Positions 53,124-62,456 of a DNA stretch of 64,000 bases are shown in pieces. Position 1 is the stretch's first letter, and the number at the start of each line of letters is the position of its first letter. A program made the position numbers and the translations under genes. Under the pieces are notes generated by a model. It was not told the DNA's origin, searched no databases, and was given only the letters and a program-made list of their open reading frames with translations. Origin of the DNA: Morganella sibonii (GTDB taxonomy: Bacteria; Pseudomonadota; Gammaproteobacteria; Enterobacterales; Enterobacteriaceae); assembly GCF_040560245.1 (NCBI RefSeq), contig NZ_JAKMWP010000002.1; one strand, 5' to 3'.

Positions 53124-54248
53124 ATGCATAATGAATCCCCGATAAAAAGACGCAAATCCACCCGTATTTATGTGGGGAATGTGCCGGTCGGTGATGGTGC
53201 ACCTATCGCAGTGCAATCAATGACAAACACCCGGACAACGGATGTTGAGGCGACCGTCAGACAAATAAAATCCCTTGAGCGTGTCGGCGTGGACATTGTC
53301 CGCGTGTCAGTACCGACGATGGATGCGGCGGAAGCCTTTAAACTGATTAAACAACAGGTATCAGTACCGCTGGTGGCAGATATTCACTTTGACTACCGTA
53401 TTGCGCTGAAAGTGGCGGAATACGGTGTGGATTGTCTGCGTATCAACCCGGGCAATATCGGCAGTGAGGATCGCATCCGTCAGGTGGTGGATTGCGCGCG
53501 TCACTATAATATTCCTATCCGTATCGGGGTGAACGGCGGCTCACTGGAAAAAGATATCCAGGAGAAATACGGCGAACCGACACCGGAAGCGCTGCTCGAA
53601 TCTGCCATGCGTCATGTGGATATTCTCGATCGTCTGAACTTTGATCAATTCAAGGTCAGTGTAAAAGCGTCTGACGTTTTCCTGGCGGTCGGTGCATACC
53701 GTCTGCTCGCGAAGAAGATTGATCAGCCGCTGCACCTGGGGATCACCGAAGCGGGCGGTGCACGCGCCGGTTCGGTGAAATCCGCGATCGGATTAGGTAT
53801 GCTGCTGTCGGAGGGTATCGGTGATACTCTGCGTATCTCGCTGGCGGCGGATCCGGTGGAAGAGGTGAAAGTCGGGTTTGATATCCTGAAATCCCTGCGT
53901 ATCCGCTCACGCGGCATCAACTTTATCGCCTGTCCGACCTGCTCCCGTCAGGAGTTCGACGTGATTGGCACAGTGAATGCCCTGGAACAGCGTCTGGAAG
54001 ATATCATCACACCGATGGATGTATCGATTATCGGTTGTGTGGTCAACGGCCCGGGTGAGGCGGAAGTCTCCACGCTGGGCGTGACCGGGGCGAAAACCCG
54101 CAGCGGATTCTACGAAGACGGCGTCCGTCAGAAAGAGCGTCTGGATAACACGGATATGATTGATCAGCTGGAAGCGAAAATCCGTGCCAAGGCGGCTATG
54201 CTGGATAAAAATAACCGGATTGATATCAGTCTGGTTGATAAAGAGTAA
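53124..54248 (+). CDS. ispG: 4-hydroxy-3-methylbut-2-enyl diphosphate synthase
   Basis: [4Fe-4S] enzyme of the MEP isoprenoid pathway: MEcPP to HMBPP. An N-terminal TIM barrel is followed by the cluster domain with Cys in IACPTCSRQEF and GCVVNGPGEAE. 374 residues (E. coli 372). Order rodZ-ispG-hisS-yfgM-bamB-der is conserved. Confidence 0.97.
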   Translation: MHNESPIKRRKSTRIYVGNVPVGDGAPIAVQSMTNTRTTDVEATVRQIKSLERVGVDIVRVSVPTMDAAEAFKLIKQQVSVPLVADIHFDYRIALKVAEYGVDCLRINPGNIGSEDRIRQVVDCARHYNIPIRIGVNGGSLEKDIQEKYGEPTPEALLESAMRHVDILDRLNFDQFKVSVKASDVFLAVGAYRLLAKKIDQPLHLGITEAGGARAGSVKSAIGLGMLLSEGIGDTLRISLAADPVEEVKVGFDILKSLRIRSRGINFIACPTCSRQEFDVIGTVNALEQRLEDIITPMDVSIIGCVVNGPGEAEVSTLGVTGAKTRSGFYEDGVRQKERLDNTDMIDQLEAKIRAKAAMLDKNNRIDISLVDKE

Positions 54249-54254
54249 TCGCGG

Positions 54255-54283
54255 ACCGGCTCATGACTGATGAGCCGGTTTTG
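54255..54283 (+). terminator. Terminator of ispG
   Basis: ACCGGCTCAT (54255-54264) pairs perfectly with ATGAGCCGGT (54270-54279), followed by TTTTG. The gap to hisS (54284-54414) then has room for a hisS promoter. E. coli encodes the small RNA SroE between these genes; no clear counterpart was identified here. Confidence 0.82.
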
Positions 54284-54414
54284 TCTGTTTTGGCAGAGAT
54301 ACGGTTTTAAGACGATATGCTGTTTTAAGACGATATATCCGCCTCCCGATATTGCGCCCGCACAGGGTCGCTTTTATAATCGGAAACATATTTCATTGAG
54401 TTAAGAGAATTAAC

Positions 54415-55695
54415 GTGGCGACAAAAATCCAATCTGTTCGTGGTATGAATGATTATCTGCCTGCTGATACTGCGGTATGGCAGCGTATTGAAAACACGCT
54501 TAAACGCATTCTGACAAGCTACGGGATCAGTGAAATCCGTACGCCGATCGTCGAGCATACCCCCCTGTTTCAGCGCGCCATCGGTGAAGTGACTGATGTT
54601 GTTGAAAAGGAAATGTACTCTTTTCAGGACCGCGAAGAAAATGTGAGTTTAACACTGCGGCCGGAAGGAACAGCGGGCTGTGTTCGTGCCGGGATTGAAA
54701 AGGGTCTGCTGTATAATCAGGAACAGCGTCTCTGGTATATCGGGCCGATGTTCCGCCATGAGCGTCCGCAGAAAGGCCGTTATCGTCAGTTCCATCAGCT
54801 GGGAGCGGAAATTTTCGGCCTGAGCGGCCCGGATATTGACGCCGAGCTGATTATGATGACCGCCCGCTGGTGGCGTGAACTGGGCATTGCGGAGCATGTC
54901 ACCCTGGAACTGAACTCAATCGGTTCATTACAGGCGCGTGCTAACTACCGCGAAGCGCTGGTCGCGTTCCTGGAACAGCACAAAGACAAGCTGGATGAAG
55001 ACTGCAAACGCCGGATGTACACCAACCCGCTGCGTGTGCTGGACTCCAAAGACAAAGTTGTTCAGGAACTCCTGAACGATGCACCGGCACTGTTTGATTA
55101 TCTTGATGAAGAATCCAAAACTCACTTTGACGGCCTGTGCGCGATTCTGGATGCTGCCGGTATTCAGTACCGCATCAATCAGCGCCTGGTCCGTGGTCTG
55201 GATTACTACAACCGCACCGTGTTTGAGTGGGTAACCACCGCACTGGGCTCGCAGGGGACTGTCTGCGCGGGCGGCCGTTACGACGGGCTGGTAGAGCAGC
55301 TCGGCGGTCATAATACCCCGGCGGTTGGTTTTGCGATGGGTCTGGAGCGCATGGTACTGCTGGTGCAGGCTGTGAATCCTGATTTTGTGAGCGAAACAGC
55401 GGTGACCGATATTTATCTGGCGTCTTTCGGTGAAGGCAGCCAGGTGGCAGCGATGATGCTGGCGGAACAGATCCGCGACAGCCTGCCGGATGTGCGTATC
55501 ATGACCAACTACGGCGGCGGCAACTTTAAAAGACAGCTGAGCCGTGCGGATAAAAACGGTGCGCGTATCGCCCTGATTTTAGGTGAGGATGAAATTGCCA
55601 ACGGGACAGTCACTGTCAAAGAACTGGCCACCGGTGAGCAGCAGACGCTGGCACAGAGCGGGCTTTCCGCTCGTCTGAGCGAACTTTTAGGTTAA
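54415..55695 (+). CDS. hisS: Histidyl-tRNA synthetase
   Basis: Class II aminoacyl-tRNA synthetase. Motif 2 is FRHERPQKGRYRQFHQLG, His-specific LVRGLDYYNRTVFEW and CAGGRYDGL are present, and motif 3 is GFAMGLERMVLL. The start is GTG 54415 after AAGAGAAT; 426 residues (E. coli 424). First gene of hisS-yfgM-bamB-der. Confidence 0.97.
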   Translation: MATKIQSVRGMNDYLPADTAVWQRIENTLKRILTSYGISEIRTPIVEHTPLFQRAIGEVTDVVEKEMYSFQDREENVSLTLRPEGTAGCVRAGIEKGLLYNQEQRLWYIGPMFRHERPQKGRYRQFHQLGAEIFGLSGPDIDAELIMMTARWWRELGIAEHVTLELNSIGSLQARANYREALVAFLEQHKDKLDEDCKRRMYTNPLRVLDSKDKVVQELLNDAPALFDYLDEESKTHFDGLCAILDAAGIQYRINQRLVRGLDYYNRTVFEWVTTALGSQGTVCAGGRYDGLVEQLGGHNTPAVGFAMGLERMVLLVQAVNPDFVSETAVTDIYLASFGEGSQVAAMMLAEQIRDSLPDVRIMTNYGGGNFKRQLSRADKNGARIALILGEDEIANGTVTVKELATGEQQTLAQSGLSARLSELLG

Positions 55696-55705
55696 GGAGA
55701 GACGT

Positions 55706-56323
55706 GTGGAAGTCTATACCACAGACAATGAACAGGTATCAGCGCTGAAGAGTTTCTTTGTTGAAAACGGCAAAGCAATCGCAGCAGGATTGATCATCGG
55801 TATCGGCGGTATCGCCGGCTGGAATTATTATCAGTCTCACCAGGTCAGCAAATTACAGGACGCGGCTATTGCCTATGAAACGGCGATTGCGGCGAAAGGT
55901 TCTCCGGAGGAGCAGGCTGCCCGTCTGCAGGCCTTTGCGAAGGATGCCAACAATAACTATGGTGCCATCGCCGGTCTTGATCTGGCGATGAAAGCGGTTG
56001 ACAGCAACGACCTCCCTGCGGCCGAAAATGCCCTGAGTCAGGCGCTGACAAAAACCGATAATGAAGATTTGAAAGATCTGATTAATGCACGTCTGGCCCG
56101 CGTACAGCTGGGACAGAAAAAACCGGATGCCGCGCTGGCAACCGTTGCGGCAATAAAAGGGAAAGGCTGGGCGGCTTACGCACAGGATATCCGTGGTGAC
56201 GCCCTGTTACAGAAAGGGGATGTGAAAGGCGCGCAGGAAGCCTATACCGCCGGTATTCAGAGTGAAGGCGCCGGGACTATCAAATCCGTTATGACATTCA
56301 AACTCGATAACTTAGCCGGGTGA
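55706..56323 (+). CDS. yfgM: YfgM, ancillary SecYEG translocon subunit
   Basis: Single-span inner-membrane protein with a periplasmic TPR-like domain; in E. coli it binds SecYEG and the chaperone PpiD. The span lies near residues 21-40 (AIAAGLIIGIGGIAGWNYY). 205 residues (E. coli 206). The start is GTG 55706 after AAGGAGA. bamB starts 14 bases after its stop. Confidence 0.92.
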   Translation: MEVYTTDNEQVSALKSFFVENGKAIAAGLIIGIGGIAGWNYYQSHQVSKLQDAAIAYETAIAAKGSPEEQAARLQAFAKDANNNYGAIAGLDLAMKAVDSNDLPAAENALSQALTKTDNEDLKDLINARLARVQLGQKKPDAALATVAAIKGKGWAAYAQDIRGDALLQKGDVKGAQEAYTAGIQSEGAGTIKSVMTFKLDNLAG

Positions 56324-56337
56324 GGGGACTATCGATA

Positions 56338-57510
56338 ATGCAACTGCGTAAAACACTGCTGGTGGGATTAGTCGCTTCTGTGCTGCTGGCCGGCTGTTCA
56401 AGTGAACAGGATACTATCGTGATGTCACCACTGCCGGAAGTGACAAATCAGTTCACACCGGAAACGGTGTGGGATAAATCCGTCGGTGACGGTATCGGTA
56501 AATACTATTCTCACCTTTCCCCCGCATGGGAAGGAAGCAGTATCTATGCTGCAGATCGCAATGGCCTGGTCAAAGCACTGGATGCCGATTCCGGCGTTGA
56601 AATCTGGTCAGTGAACCTGGCGGAAAAAACCGGTTTCTTATCTGCCAGTATCCCGGCGATGTTATCCGGTGGTCTGACTGTTTCCGGTGAACACCTTTAT
56701 GTGGGTACTGAACGCGGTACGCTGATCGCCCTGAACGCTAATGACGGTGAAATAGCCTGGACGGCAAACGCCGGCGGCGAAGTGCTGTCCCGTCCGGAAG
56801 TCAGTGAGGGACTGGTGCTGGTGCATACCGGTAATGGTCTGCTGCAGGCATTCGATACCGCAACCGGCGAACAGCGCTGGAGCCTGAACCTGGATACCCC
56901 GAGCCTGTCGGTCCGTGGTGAATCCGCCCCTGCCGTGGCAATGGGCGCCGCCTTTGTCGGCGGTGATAACGGTCGTGTCAGTGCGGTTATGCTGGGTCAG
57001 GGACAGCTCATCTGGCAGCAGCGTATTTCGCAGGCTACCGGGACCACTGAAATCAGCCGTCTGAATGACGTGGATATGACGCCGGTTGTTGCTGACGGCC
57101 GTGTTTATGCTATCGCTTATAACGGTAATCTGGTGGCGATGGATATGCGCAGCGGGCAGATCCTGTGGAAACGTGATTTCGGCTCAGTGAATGAACTGGT
57201 GCTGGATGGCGAATCGCTCTATGTCGTTGATCAGAATGATAACGTCTATGGCCTGCGGGCTGCTGATGGCGTCACTATGTGGTCACAGGATAAATTACTG
57301 CACCGTAATCTTTCCGCACCGGAACTCTTTAACGGGTACCTGGTGGTGGGTGACGGTGAAGGTTATCTCCACTGGCTGGATACGTCCAACGGGCAGTTTG
57401 TTGCACAGAATAAACTGAGCAGTTCAGGTATTCTGAGCCGTCCGTCAGTTGCCGGTGATAAACTGATGGTACAGGCCCGTGACGGACGCCTGTATTTACT
57501 CCGCCGCTGA
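56338..57510 (+). CDS. bamB: Outer-membrane assembly lipoprotein BamB
   Basis: Lipoprotein of the BAM complex that inserts beta-barrels. Signal peptide MQLRKTLLVGLVASVLLAGC with lipobox. An eight-bladed propeller of PQQ-like repeats follows (for example LNANDGEIAWT, FDTATGEQRWS, DMRSGQILWKR). 390 residues from ATG 56338 (E. coli 392); an upstream in-frame start overlapping yfgM is less likely. Confidence 0.96.
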   Translation: MQLRKTLLVGLVASVLLAGCSSEQDTIVMSPLPEVTNQFTPETVWDKSVGDGIGKYYSHLSPAWEGSSIYAADRNGLVKALDADSGVEIWSVNLAEKTGFLSASIPAMLSGGLTVSGEHLYVGTERGTLIALNANDGEIAWTANAGGEVLSRPEVSEGLVLVHTGNGLLQAFDTATGEQRWSLNLDTPSLSVRGESAPAVAMGAAFVGGDNGRVSAVMLGQGQLIWQQRISQATGTTEISRLNDVDMTPVVADGRVYAIAYNGNLVAMDMRSGQILWKRDFGSVNELVLDGESLYVVDQNDNVYGLRAADGVTMWSQDKLLHRNLSAPELFNGYLVVGDGEGYLHWLDTSNGQFVAQNKLSSSGILSRPSVAGDKLMVQARDGRLYLLRR

Positions 57511-57658
57511 CAGTAAACCGCTGTTTCCGGCATCACTCCGGCAGGGTAACTGACTGCGGAGTGGTTTCATTGACGGCTCCTGAATGACAGGGGCCGTTTC
57601 GTCTTTAATCTCCTGTATGGTGCAGGGGATTTTTTCAGTGTTATGAGGCAGTAAAAGC

Positions 57659-59164
57659 ATGATACCTGTCGTTGCTCTGGTCGGGCGTCCCAATGTCGGG
57701 AAGTCCACATTATTCAACCGCTTAACGCGTACGCGCGATGCGTTGGTTGCTGATTTCCCCGGCCTGACGCGGGATCGTAAGTACGGTCGTGCAGAGGTTG
57801 AGGGACAGGAATTTATTATTATCGATACCGGGGGTATTGACGGTACGGAAGAGGGTGTTGAAACCCACATGGCCGCACAGTCACTGCTGGCGATTGAAGA
57901 AGCCGATATCGTGCTGTTTATGGTGGATGCCCGTTCCGGTCTGATGCCTGCGGACAGCGGTATCGCCAAACATCTGCGCAGCCGCGATAACAAAAGCACG
58001 TTTGTGGTGGCGAACAAGATCGATGGTATCGATCAGGATCTGGCGCTGGGTGAGTTCTACAGCCTGGGTCTGGGCGAAGTGGTACCTATCGCTGCGTCAC
58101 ACGGACGCGGCGTGAGTCAGCTGATCACCCGTGCTCTGGTGCCGTTCTACGGCGAGCCGGAAAGTGAGGATGATGATCGCGAGTTAACCGAAGAAGAAGC
58201 TAACGCCGCTTATTGGGAAGAGCAGGAAGCGCTGGCTCAGGCCGCAGAAACGGAAGACGGTGAAGAGGAAGATGATTTTAACCCGATTGATCAGCCGATT
58301 AAAATGGCGATTGTCGGGCGTCCGAATGTCGGGAAATCCACACTGACCAACCGTATTCTCGGCGAAGAGCGCGTGGTGGTTTACGATATGCCGGGTACAA
58401 CCCGCGACAGTATCTATATCCCGATGGAACGTGACGGACGCGAATATATCATTATCGATACCGCAGGTGTGCGTAAGCGCGGTAAAGTCACTGAAACTGT
58501 TGAAAAGTTCTCGGTCATCAAGACATTGCAGGCCATTGAGGATGCTAACGTGGTGCTGCTGGTGATTGATGCCCGGGAGGGAATCTCAGACCAGGATCTG
58601 TCACTGCTGGGCTTTATTCTTAATGCCGGACGCTCTCTGGTTATCGCCATCAATAAATGGGATGGTATGACCGCAGACGACCGCGATCACGTCAAAGATA
58701 TGCTGGAACTGCGCCTCGGCTTTGTCGATTTTGCCCGTATCCACTTTATCTCTGCGCTGCACGGCAGTGGCGTCGGTAATCTGTTTGATTCTGTACAGGA
58801 AGCGTATGACTGCGCGACCCGTCGTGTCAGTACCGCACTGGTCACCCGCATTATGAAAATGGCAGCAGACGATCATCAGCCGCCACTGGTGCGCGGTCGC
58901 CGTGTCAAACTGAAATATGCGCATGCAGGGGGCTATAACCCGCCGATTATTGTTATCCACGGTAACCAGGTATCGGATTTACCGGATGGCTATAAACGCT
59001 ACCTGATGAACTATTTCCGTCAGTCACTGAAAGTGATGGGTACGCCTATCCGCATCCAGTTTAAAGAGGGTGAAAACCCGTTTGCGGATAAGAAAAACGT
59101 CCTGACAGCGACCCAGCTGCGGAAACGTAAACGCCTGATGTCTCATATTAAGAAAGGGCGTTAA
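57659..59164 (+). CDS. der: Ribosome-associated GTPase Der (EngA)
   Basis: Essential GTPase for 50S subunit assembly with two G domains in tandem. Each has GRPNVGKST, DTGG or DTAG, and NKxD (NKID, NKWD). An acidic linker (DDDRELTEEEANAAYWEEQEA and EDGEEEDDF) joins them, and a KH-like domain ends the chain. 501 residues (E. coli 490). Confidence 0.97.
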   Translation: MIPVVALVGRPNVGKSTLFNRLTRTRDALVADFPGLTRDRKYGRAEVEGQEFIIIDTGGIDGTEEGVETHMAAQSLLAIEEADIVLFMVDARSGLMPADSGIAKHLRSRDNKSTFVVANKIDGIDQDLALGEFYSLGLGEVVPIAASHGRGVSQLITRALVPFYGEPESEDDDRELTEEEANAAYWEEQEALAQAAETEDGEEEDDFNPIDQPIKMAIVGRPNVGKSTLTNRILGEERVVVYDMPGTTRDSIYIPMERDGREYIIIDTAGVRKRGKVTETVEKFSVIKTLQAIEDANVVLLVIDAREGISDQDLSLLGFILNAGRSLVIAINKWDGMTADDRDHVKDMLELRLGFVDFARIHFISALHGSGVGNLFDSVQEAYDCATRRVSTALVTRIMKMAADDHQPPLVRGRRVKLKYAHAGGYNPPIIVIHGNQVSDLPDGYKRYLMNYFRQSLKVMGTPIRIQFKEGENPFADKKNVLTATQLRKRKRLMSHIKKGR

Positions 59165-59171
59165 CAAAGAA

Positions 59172-59198
59172 AACCCGCATTTTAATGCGGGTTTTTTT
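59172..59198 (+). terminator. Terminator of der
   Basis: AACCCGCAT (59172-59180) pairs with ATGCGGGTT (59185-59193) around TTTA, followed by seven T. Confidence 0.93.
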
Positions 59199-59212
59199 AT
59201 GTCCGGACATTA

Positions 59213-60313
59213 TCACGGCTCCAGCCCGACGGCGTGCCAGGCACTCATCAGTACCGCTGCAACTTCCTCATCATAATTATCACCGGCGACGGTCATGGTT
59301 TCGCGGGCAAAAGTCCGGAAATCACACTCCGGCGGCAGATTACCTCTGCGCAGGGTATCAAACCAGATTTGGCCTGCCACCTCCCAGCTGTATCCGCCGA
59401 GGGCGGAGGCGAAATGGTAAAATGCATGATTCGGGATACCGGAGTAGCAATGCACGCCGCCGTTATCATTTTCCGGATCATCCGGCAGCTCAACATAATC
59501 GCGCATATGTGCCACTTGTTTATCCTTACCAATCACCGGATGGTTATAGGCATTTCCCGGTGAAGATAGTGAACGTAATGCTTTTATGCCGCTCTGTTTA
59601 TTAAATAATGTTCTGCCGATATGCCAGTCCCCCTGGTGGCTCGCGTGGCGGCGGTGATAATGGCCCAGTATGATGGCAAACACATCACAGACGGATTCAT
59701 TCAGGGCACCGGACTGATGGCTGTAAGTCAGCGGGGAAAGGTGATCAATGACGGCATGGGAAAACTCGTGTGTGGCGATATCCAGCTGAGCAAAACTCAG
59801 GAACAGCGGGGATTCACTCATCGGGGCATCACCGGCACCAAAAACGAGGTGAGCACCGTTCCAGAACGCATTGCAATAGCCGCGCCCGTAATGTGTCATG
59901 GCAGAGATAGTGGCATTGCTGTCATTGAACGATTTGTAATCAAAAACATCGTCGAAAAAACCGTAAATGATATTAAGGTATTCAAACATATTGTCCGTGT
60001 CCGTATCACTGAGAACGGCCGGATAGTGCTGTGTGTTTTTTGCTTTTCTGTCTTCCCGGTAATACAGAGCGGGAACGGTAGTCAGGTTTTTCAGATGCAT
60101 AACACGGCGGTGCACCGGTAAATGGCATCCGGTTTCTGTCAGAGAGGCATAATTGCACGGCGTGGTGTCTGTGCCGGGCTGGTGACTGTAACTCAAAAGC
60201 TGGTGTATATGCTGATAGCATAACAACGCTTCTTCATTATTTTCTTCATGAAGCAGCCGTTTCTTCAGAATCCAGGGCGGTAAAAATGAATAGCGCGGGG
60301 CGTGTGCTGACAT
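59213..60313 (-). CDS. Protealysin-like M4 metalloprotease without signal peptide
   Basis: Thermolysin-family zinc protease of 366 residues. Zinc motif HEFSH is at 182-186 (catalytic Glu183), third ligand Glu206 with Asp210 in GALNESVCD, and the transition-state His lies in NGGVHCYSGIPNHAFYHFA. The N-terminal part of about 70 residues with FLPPWIL resembles the short protealysin propeptide of Serratia. No signal peptide is seen, as in protealysins, which suggests cytoplasmic accumulation or non-classical release. GAGGAG precedes the ATG. Many protealysin genes neighbour an inhibitor gene (emfourin); none is visible between der and hemF. Inserted between core genes. Confidence 0.85.
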   Translation of the reverse strand: MSAHAPRYSFLPPWILKKRLLHEENNEEALLCYQHIHQLLSYSHQPGTDTTPCNYASLTETGCHLPVHRRVMHLKNLTTVPALYYREDRKAKNTQHYPAVLSDTDTDNMFEYLNIIYGFFDDVFDYKSFNDSNATISAMTHYGRGYCNAFWNGAHLVFGAGDAPMSESPLFLSFAQLDIATHEFSHAVIDHLSPLTYSHQSGALNESVCDVFAIILGHYHRRHASHQGDWHIGRTLFNKQSGIKALRSLSSPGNAYNHPVIGKDKQVAHMRDYVELPDDPENDNGGVHCYSGIPNHAFYHFASALGGYSWEVAGQIWFDTLRRGNLPPECDFRTFARETMTVAGDNYDEEVAAVLMSAWHAVGLEP

Positions 60314-60414
60314 AAGCGGTTCTCCTCAGGTTGGAGCCGCTATTTTTGCGGAGGAAAATACTTACCGCAGCAGACTATCAGCCTGCTTTTCAGTCAGCAC
60401 ACTGTGAATTGATA

Positions 60415-61320
60415 TCAGACCCAGTCCCGCGGGATCAGGAAATCGTCCAGCGCGGCTTCAGGGGAACCGGCCTGCGGCTGGTAATCATATTCCCAGCGCA
60501 CCATCGGCGGCATTGACATCAGAATAGATTCTGTCCGGCCGCCGCTCTGTAAGCCGAACAGGGTTCCGCGATCCCACACCAGATTGAACTCAACGTAGCG
60601 GCCGCGCCGGTAGAGCTGGAACTGCCGTTCGCGCTCACCATAAGGGATAGAACGACGTTTTTCCGCGATGGGCAGATAAGCACGGGTAAAGCCGTTGCCG
60701 ACAGCTCGTGTGAAGGTAAAGCATTCCTCAAAACCGGGTTTATTCAGATCATCAAAGAACAGACCGCCGATACCGCGGGCTTCATTACGGTGTTTCAGAT
60801 AAAAATAGTCATCGCACCATTTTTTATAACGCGGCCAGGCATCCTCACCCAGTGGCCGGCAGATATCCCGCGCCACGGTATGCCAGTGTACGGCATCTTC
60901 GGCAAACGGATAAAAAGGTGTCAGATCAAAACCGCCGCCGAACCACCAGACCGGCTCACATCCGGCTTTTTCAGCCATAAAAAAGCGGACATTGGCGTGC
61001 GCGGCCGGGACATACGGATTATGCGGATGCAGCACCAGGGAAACACCCATGGCCTGATAGTGACACCCGGCCAGTTCCGGCCGGTGTGCGGTGGCAGATG
61101 GCGGCAGATTATCCCCGCTGACATGTGAAAAATTGACACCGGCCTGCTCAAACAGTGCGCCGGATTTCAGTACCCGGCTGCGTCCGCCGCCGCCGGACTC
61201 CCGCTGCCATTTATCTTCAGTAAACGCCGCACCGCCGTCACTGGCGGCCAGTTGTCCGCAAAGGGAGTCCTGCAATTGAAGGAAAAAATCTTTAACACTG
61301 TCACTATCAGGGATATTCAT
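60415..61320 (-). CDS. hemF: Oxygen-dependent coproporphyrinogen III oxidase
   Basis: Haem synthesis under oxygen: coproporphyrinogen III to protoporphyrinogen IX. Conserved segments WFGGGFDLTPFYPF, KWCDDYFYLKHRNEARGIGGLFFDDLN and RRGRYVEFNLVWDRGTLFGLQSGGRTESILMSMPP are all present. 301 residues (E. coli 299). In E. coli amiA lies between ypeA and hemF; here it is absent and the two are adjacent and divergent. Confidence 0.97.
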   Translation of the reverse strand: MNIPDSDSVKDFFLQLQDSLCGQLAASDGGAAFTEDKWQRESGGGGRSRVLKSGALFEQAGVNFSHVSGDNLPPSATAHRPELAGCHYQAMGVSLVLHPHNPYVPAAHANVRFFMAEKAGCEPVWWFGGGFDLTPFYPFAEDAVHWHTVARDICRPLGEDAWPRYKKWCDDYFYLKHRNEARGIGGLFFDDLNKPGFEECFTFTRAVGNGFTRAYLPIAEKRRSIPYGERERQFQLYRRGRYVEFNLVWDRGTLFGLQSGGRTESILMSMPPMVRWEYDYQPQAGSPEAALDDFLIPRDWV

Positions 61321-61433
61321 TACATCACGACCATTGAGCTGCGGATAAACTTTAGTATATCATTTTGTTTTTATAAGATATCACACCCGTTCCGTCACGG
61401 ACACGGGCAGACAACCGGCAGACAGGTAACGGT

Positions 61434-61865
61434 ATGGACATTCGCACATTTCAGCAAGGTGATTTTGAAGAGGTTGTTGCGCTCTGGGAACGCTGTGATC
61501 TGGTCACCCCCCCGGATGACCCGGAAACCGTGATCGAGCGGAAAATGGCACATGATCCGGCACTGTTTCTGGTGGCGGAGGTCAACGGTGAAGTGGTGGG
61601 TACGCTGCTGGGCGGCTATGACGGATATCGCGGCTATGCCTATTACCTGGCTGTGCATCCTGAGTTTCAGGGACGGGGGATTGCAAACGCCATGGTGGTG
61701 AGGCTGGAGAAAAAGCTGCTGGCGCGGGGATGTCCGCAACTGCTGCTGGCTATCCCGGATGACAATACCGCCACACTGAGTATGTTTGACAAACTGGCTT
61801 ACGACGAATGTCAGCAGGACAGCCTGACCTACACGAAACGCCTGCTCACCGACCCGGAATATTAA
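61434..61865 (+). CDS. ypeA: GNAT-family acetyltransferase YpeA
   Basis: Small acetyltransferase of unknown substrate. The acetyl-CoA motif is HPEFQGRGIANAMV; the opening FQQGDFEEVVALWERCDL is very close to E. coli YpeA. 143 residues (E. coli 141). Its stop overlaps the stop of the convergent OB-fold gene by two bases (TTAA). Confidence 0.93.
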   Translation: MDIRTFQQGDFEEVVALWERCDLVTPPDDPETVIERKMAHDPALFLVAEVNGEVVGTLLGGYDGYRGYAYYLAVHPEFQGRGIANAMVVRLEKKLLARGCPQLLLAIPDDNTATLSMFDKLAYDECQQDSLTYTKRLLTDPEY

Positions 61866-62275
61866 CTGCCCGGATTCACCACACTGAGCGCATCGGCGGT
61901 CACCACAATCTCATGGCGGTCTTTTTCCATTCCGCCTTCAATACGGATAATATCATTAGTCGTAATAATCTTTTTCCCCCACAAATCAGCCGGGATTTTT
62001 ACTTCGACAATACCGCTGTAATCCCCCAGCAGATAGTGTTCCGCTGAAATCTGAGACTGAATATTACCTTCCAGGATCACACGGCTGTTATCCTGCAGAT
62101 AGGGCAGTTGTTTGATGACAAAGCGCTGCGGCGTTTCACATTTGACAGTACTCTGATGATATTCATACGCGGAAAATGACGGCAAAGCAGCAGCAGGCTG
62201 AAGCCCTGATATACCTGTCAGAACAACTGCTGAAAACAGGTAAAAAGACGATGATGTAAATGTCATTTCAGCCAT
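61862..62275 (-). CDS. Periplasmic YgiW/YdeI-type OB-fold (BOF) protein
   Basis: 137-residue secreted protein of the bacterial OB-fold family (YgiW, YdeI), linked to stress tolerance and cationic ligand binding in relatives. The signal peptide is about 30 residues, ending near QPAAA-LPSF. The fold is shown by SRVILEGNIQSQISAEHYLLGDYSGIVEVKIPADLWGK. ATG 62275 or 62266 could start it; neither has a strong ribosome site. Convergent with ypeA. Not at this place in E. coli. Confidence 0.78.
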   Translation of the reverse strand: MAEMTFTSSSFYLFSAVVLTGISGLQPAAALPSFSAYEYHQSTVKCETPQRFVIKQLPYLQDNSRVILEGNIQSQISAEHYLLGDYSGIVEVKIPADLWGKKIITTNDIIRIEGGMEKDRHEIVVTADALSVVNPGS

Positions 62276-62456
62276 AGCTTACGACGCCGGTAAATGAGAA
62301 TGTCGGTGATATGCCGGGACATATCTTATCGGAAACGTTAATTTACTGAATTCGTAAATATACTTATTTCATTAAAGTTATTTGATGTAATAATTCAGAA
62401 TGAATGTTTTGTCAATTCCGGAGTCTGATATCTGAACCGAATGAAAGGAGCAATGA

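Noticed and set aside
59621..60121. Plus-strand frame within the M4 protease gene
   Set aside because: The minus strand encodes all M4 catalytic motifs; this frame is its shadow.
60331..60516. Small plus-strand frame between the M4 protease and hemF
   Set aside because: It overlaps the end of hemF and has no ribosome site or known homology.
62417..62456. Possible sigma-E promoter for yfeY (GAATGTT ... TCTGA)
   Set aside because: The -35-like element matches the GGAACTT consensus at only about four positions.
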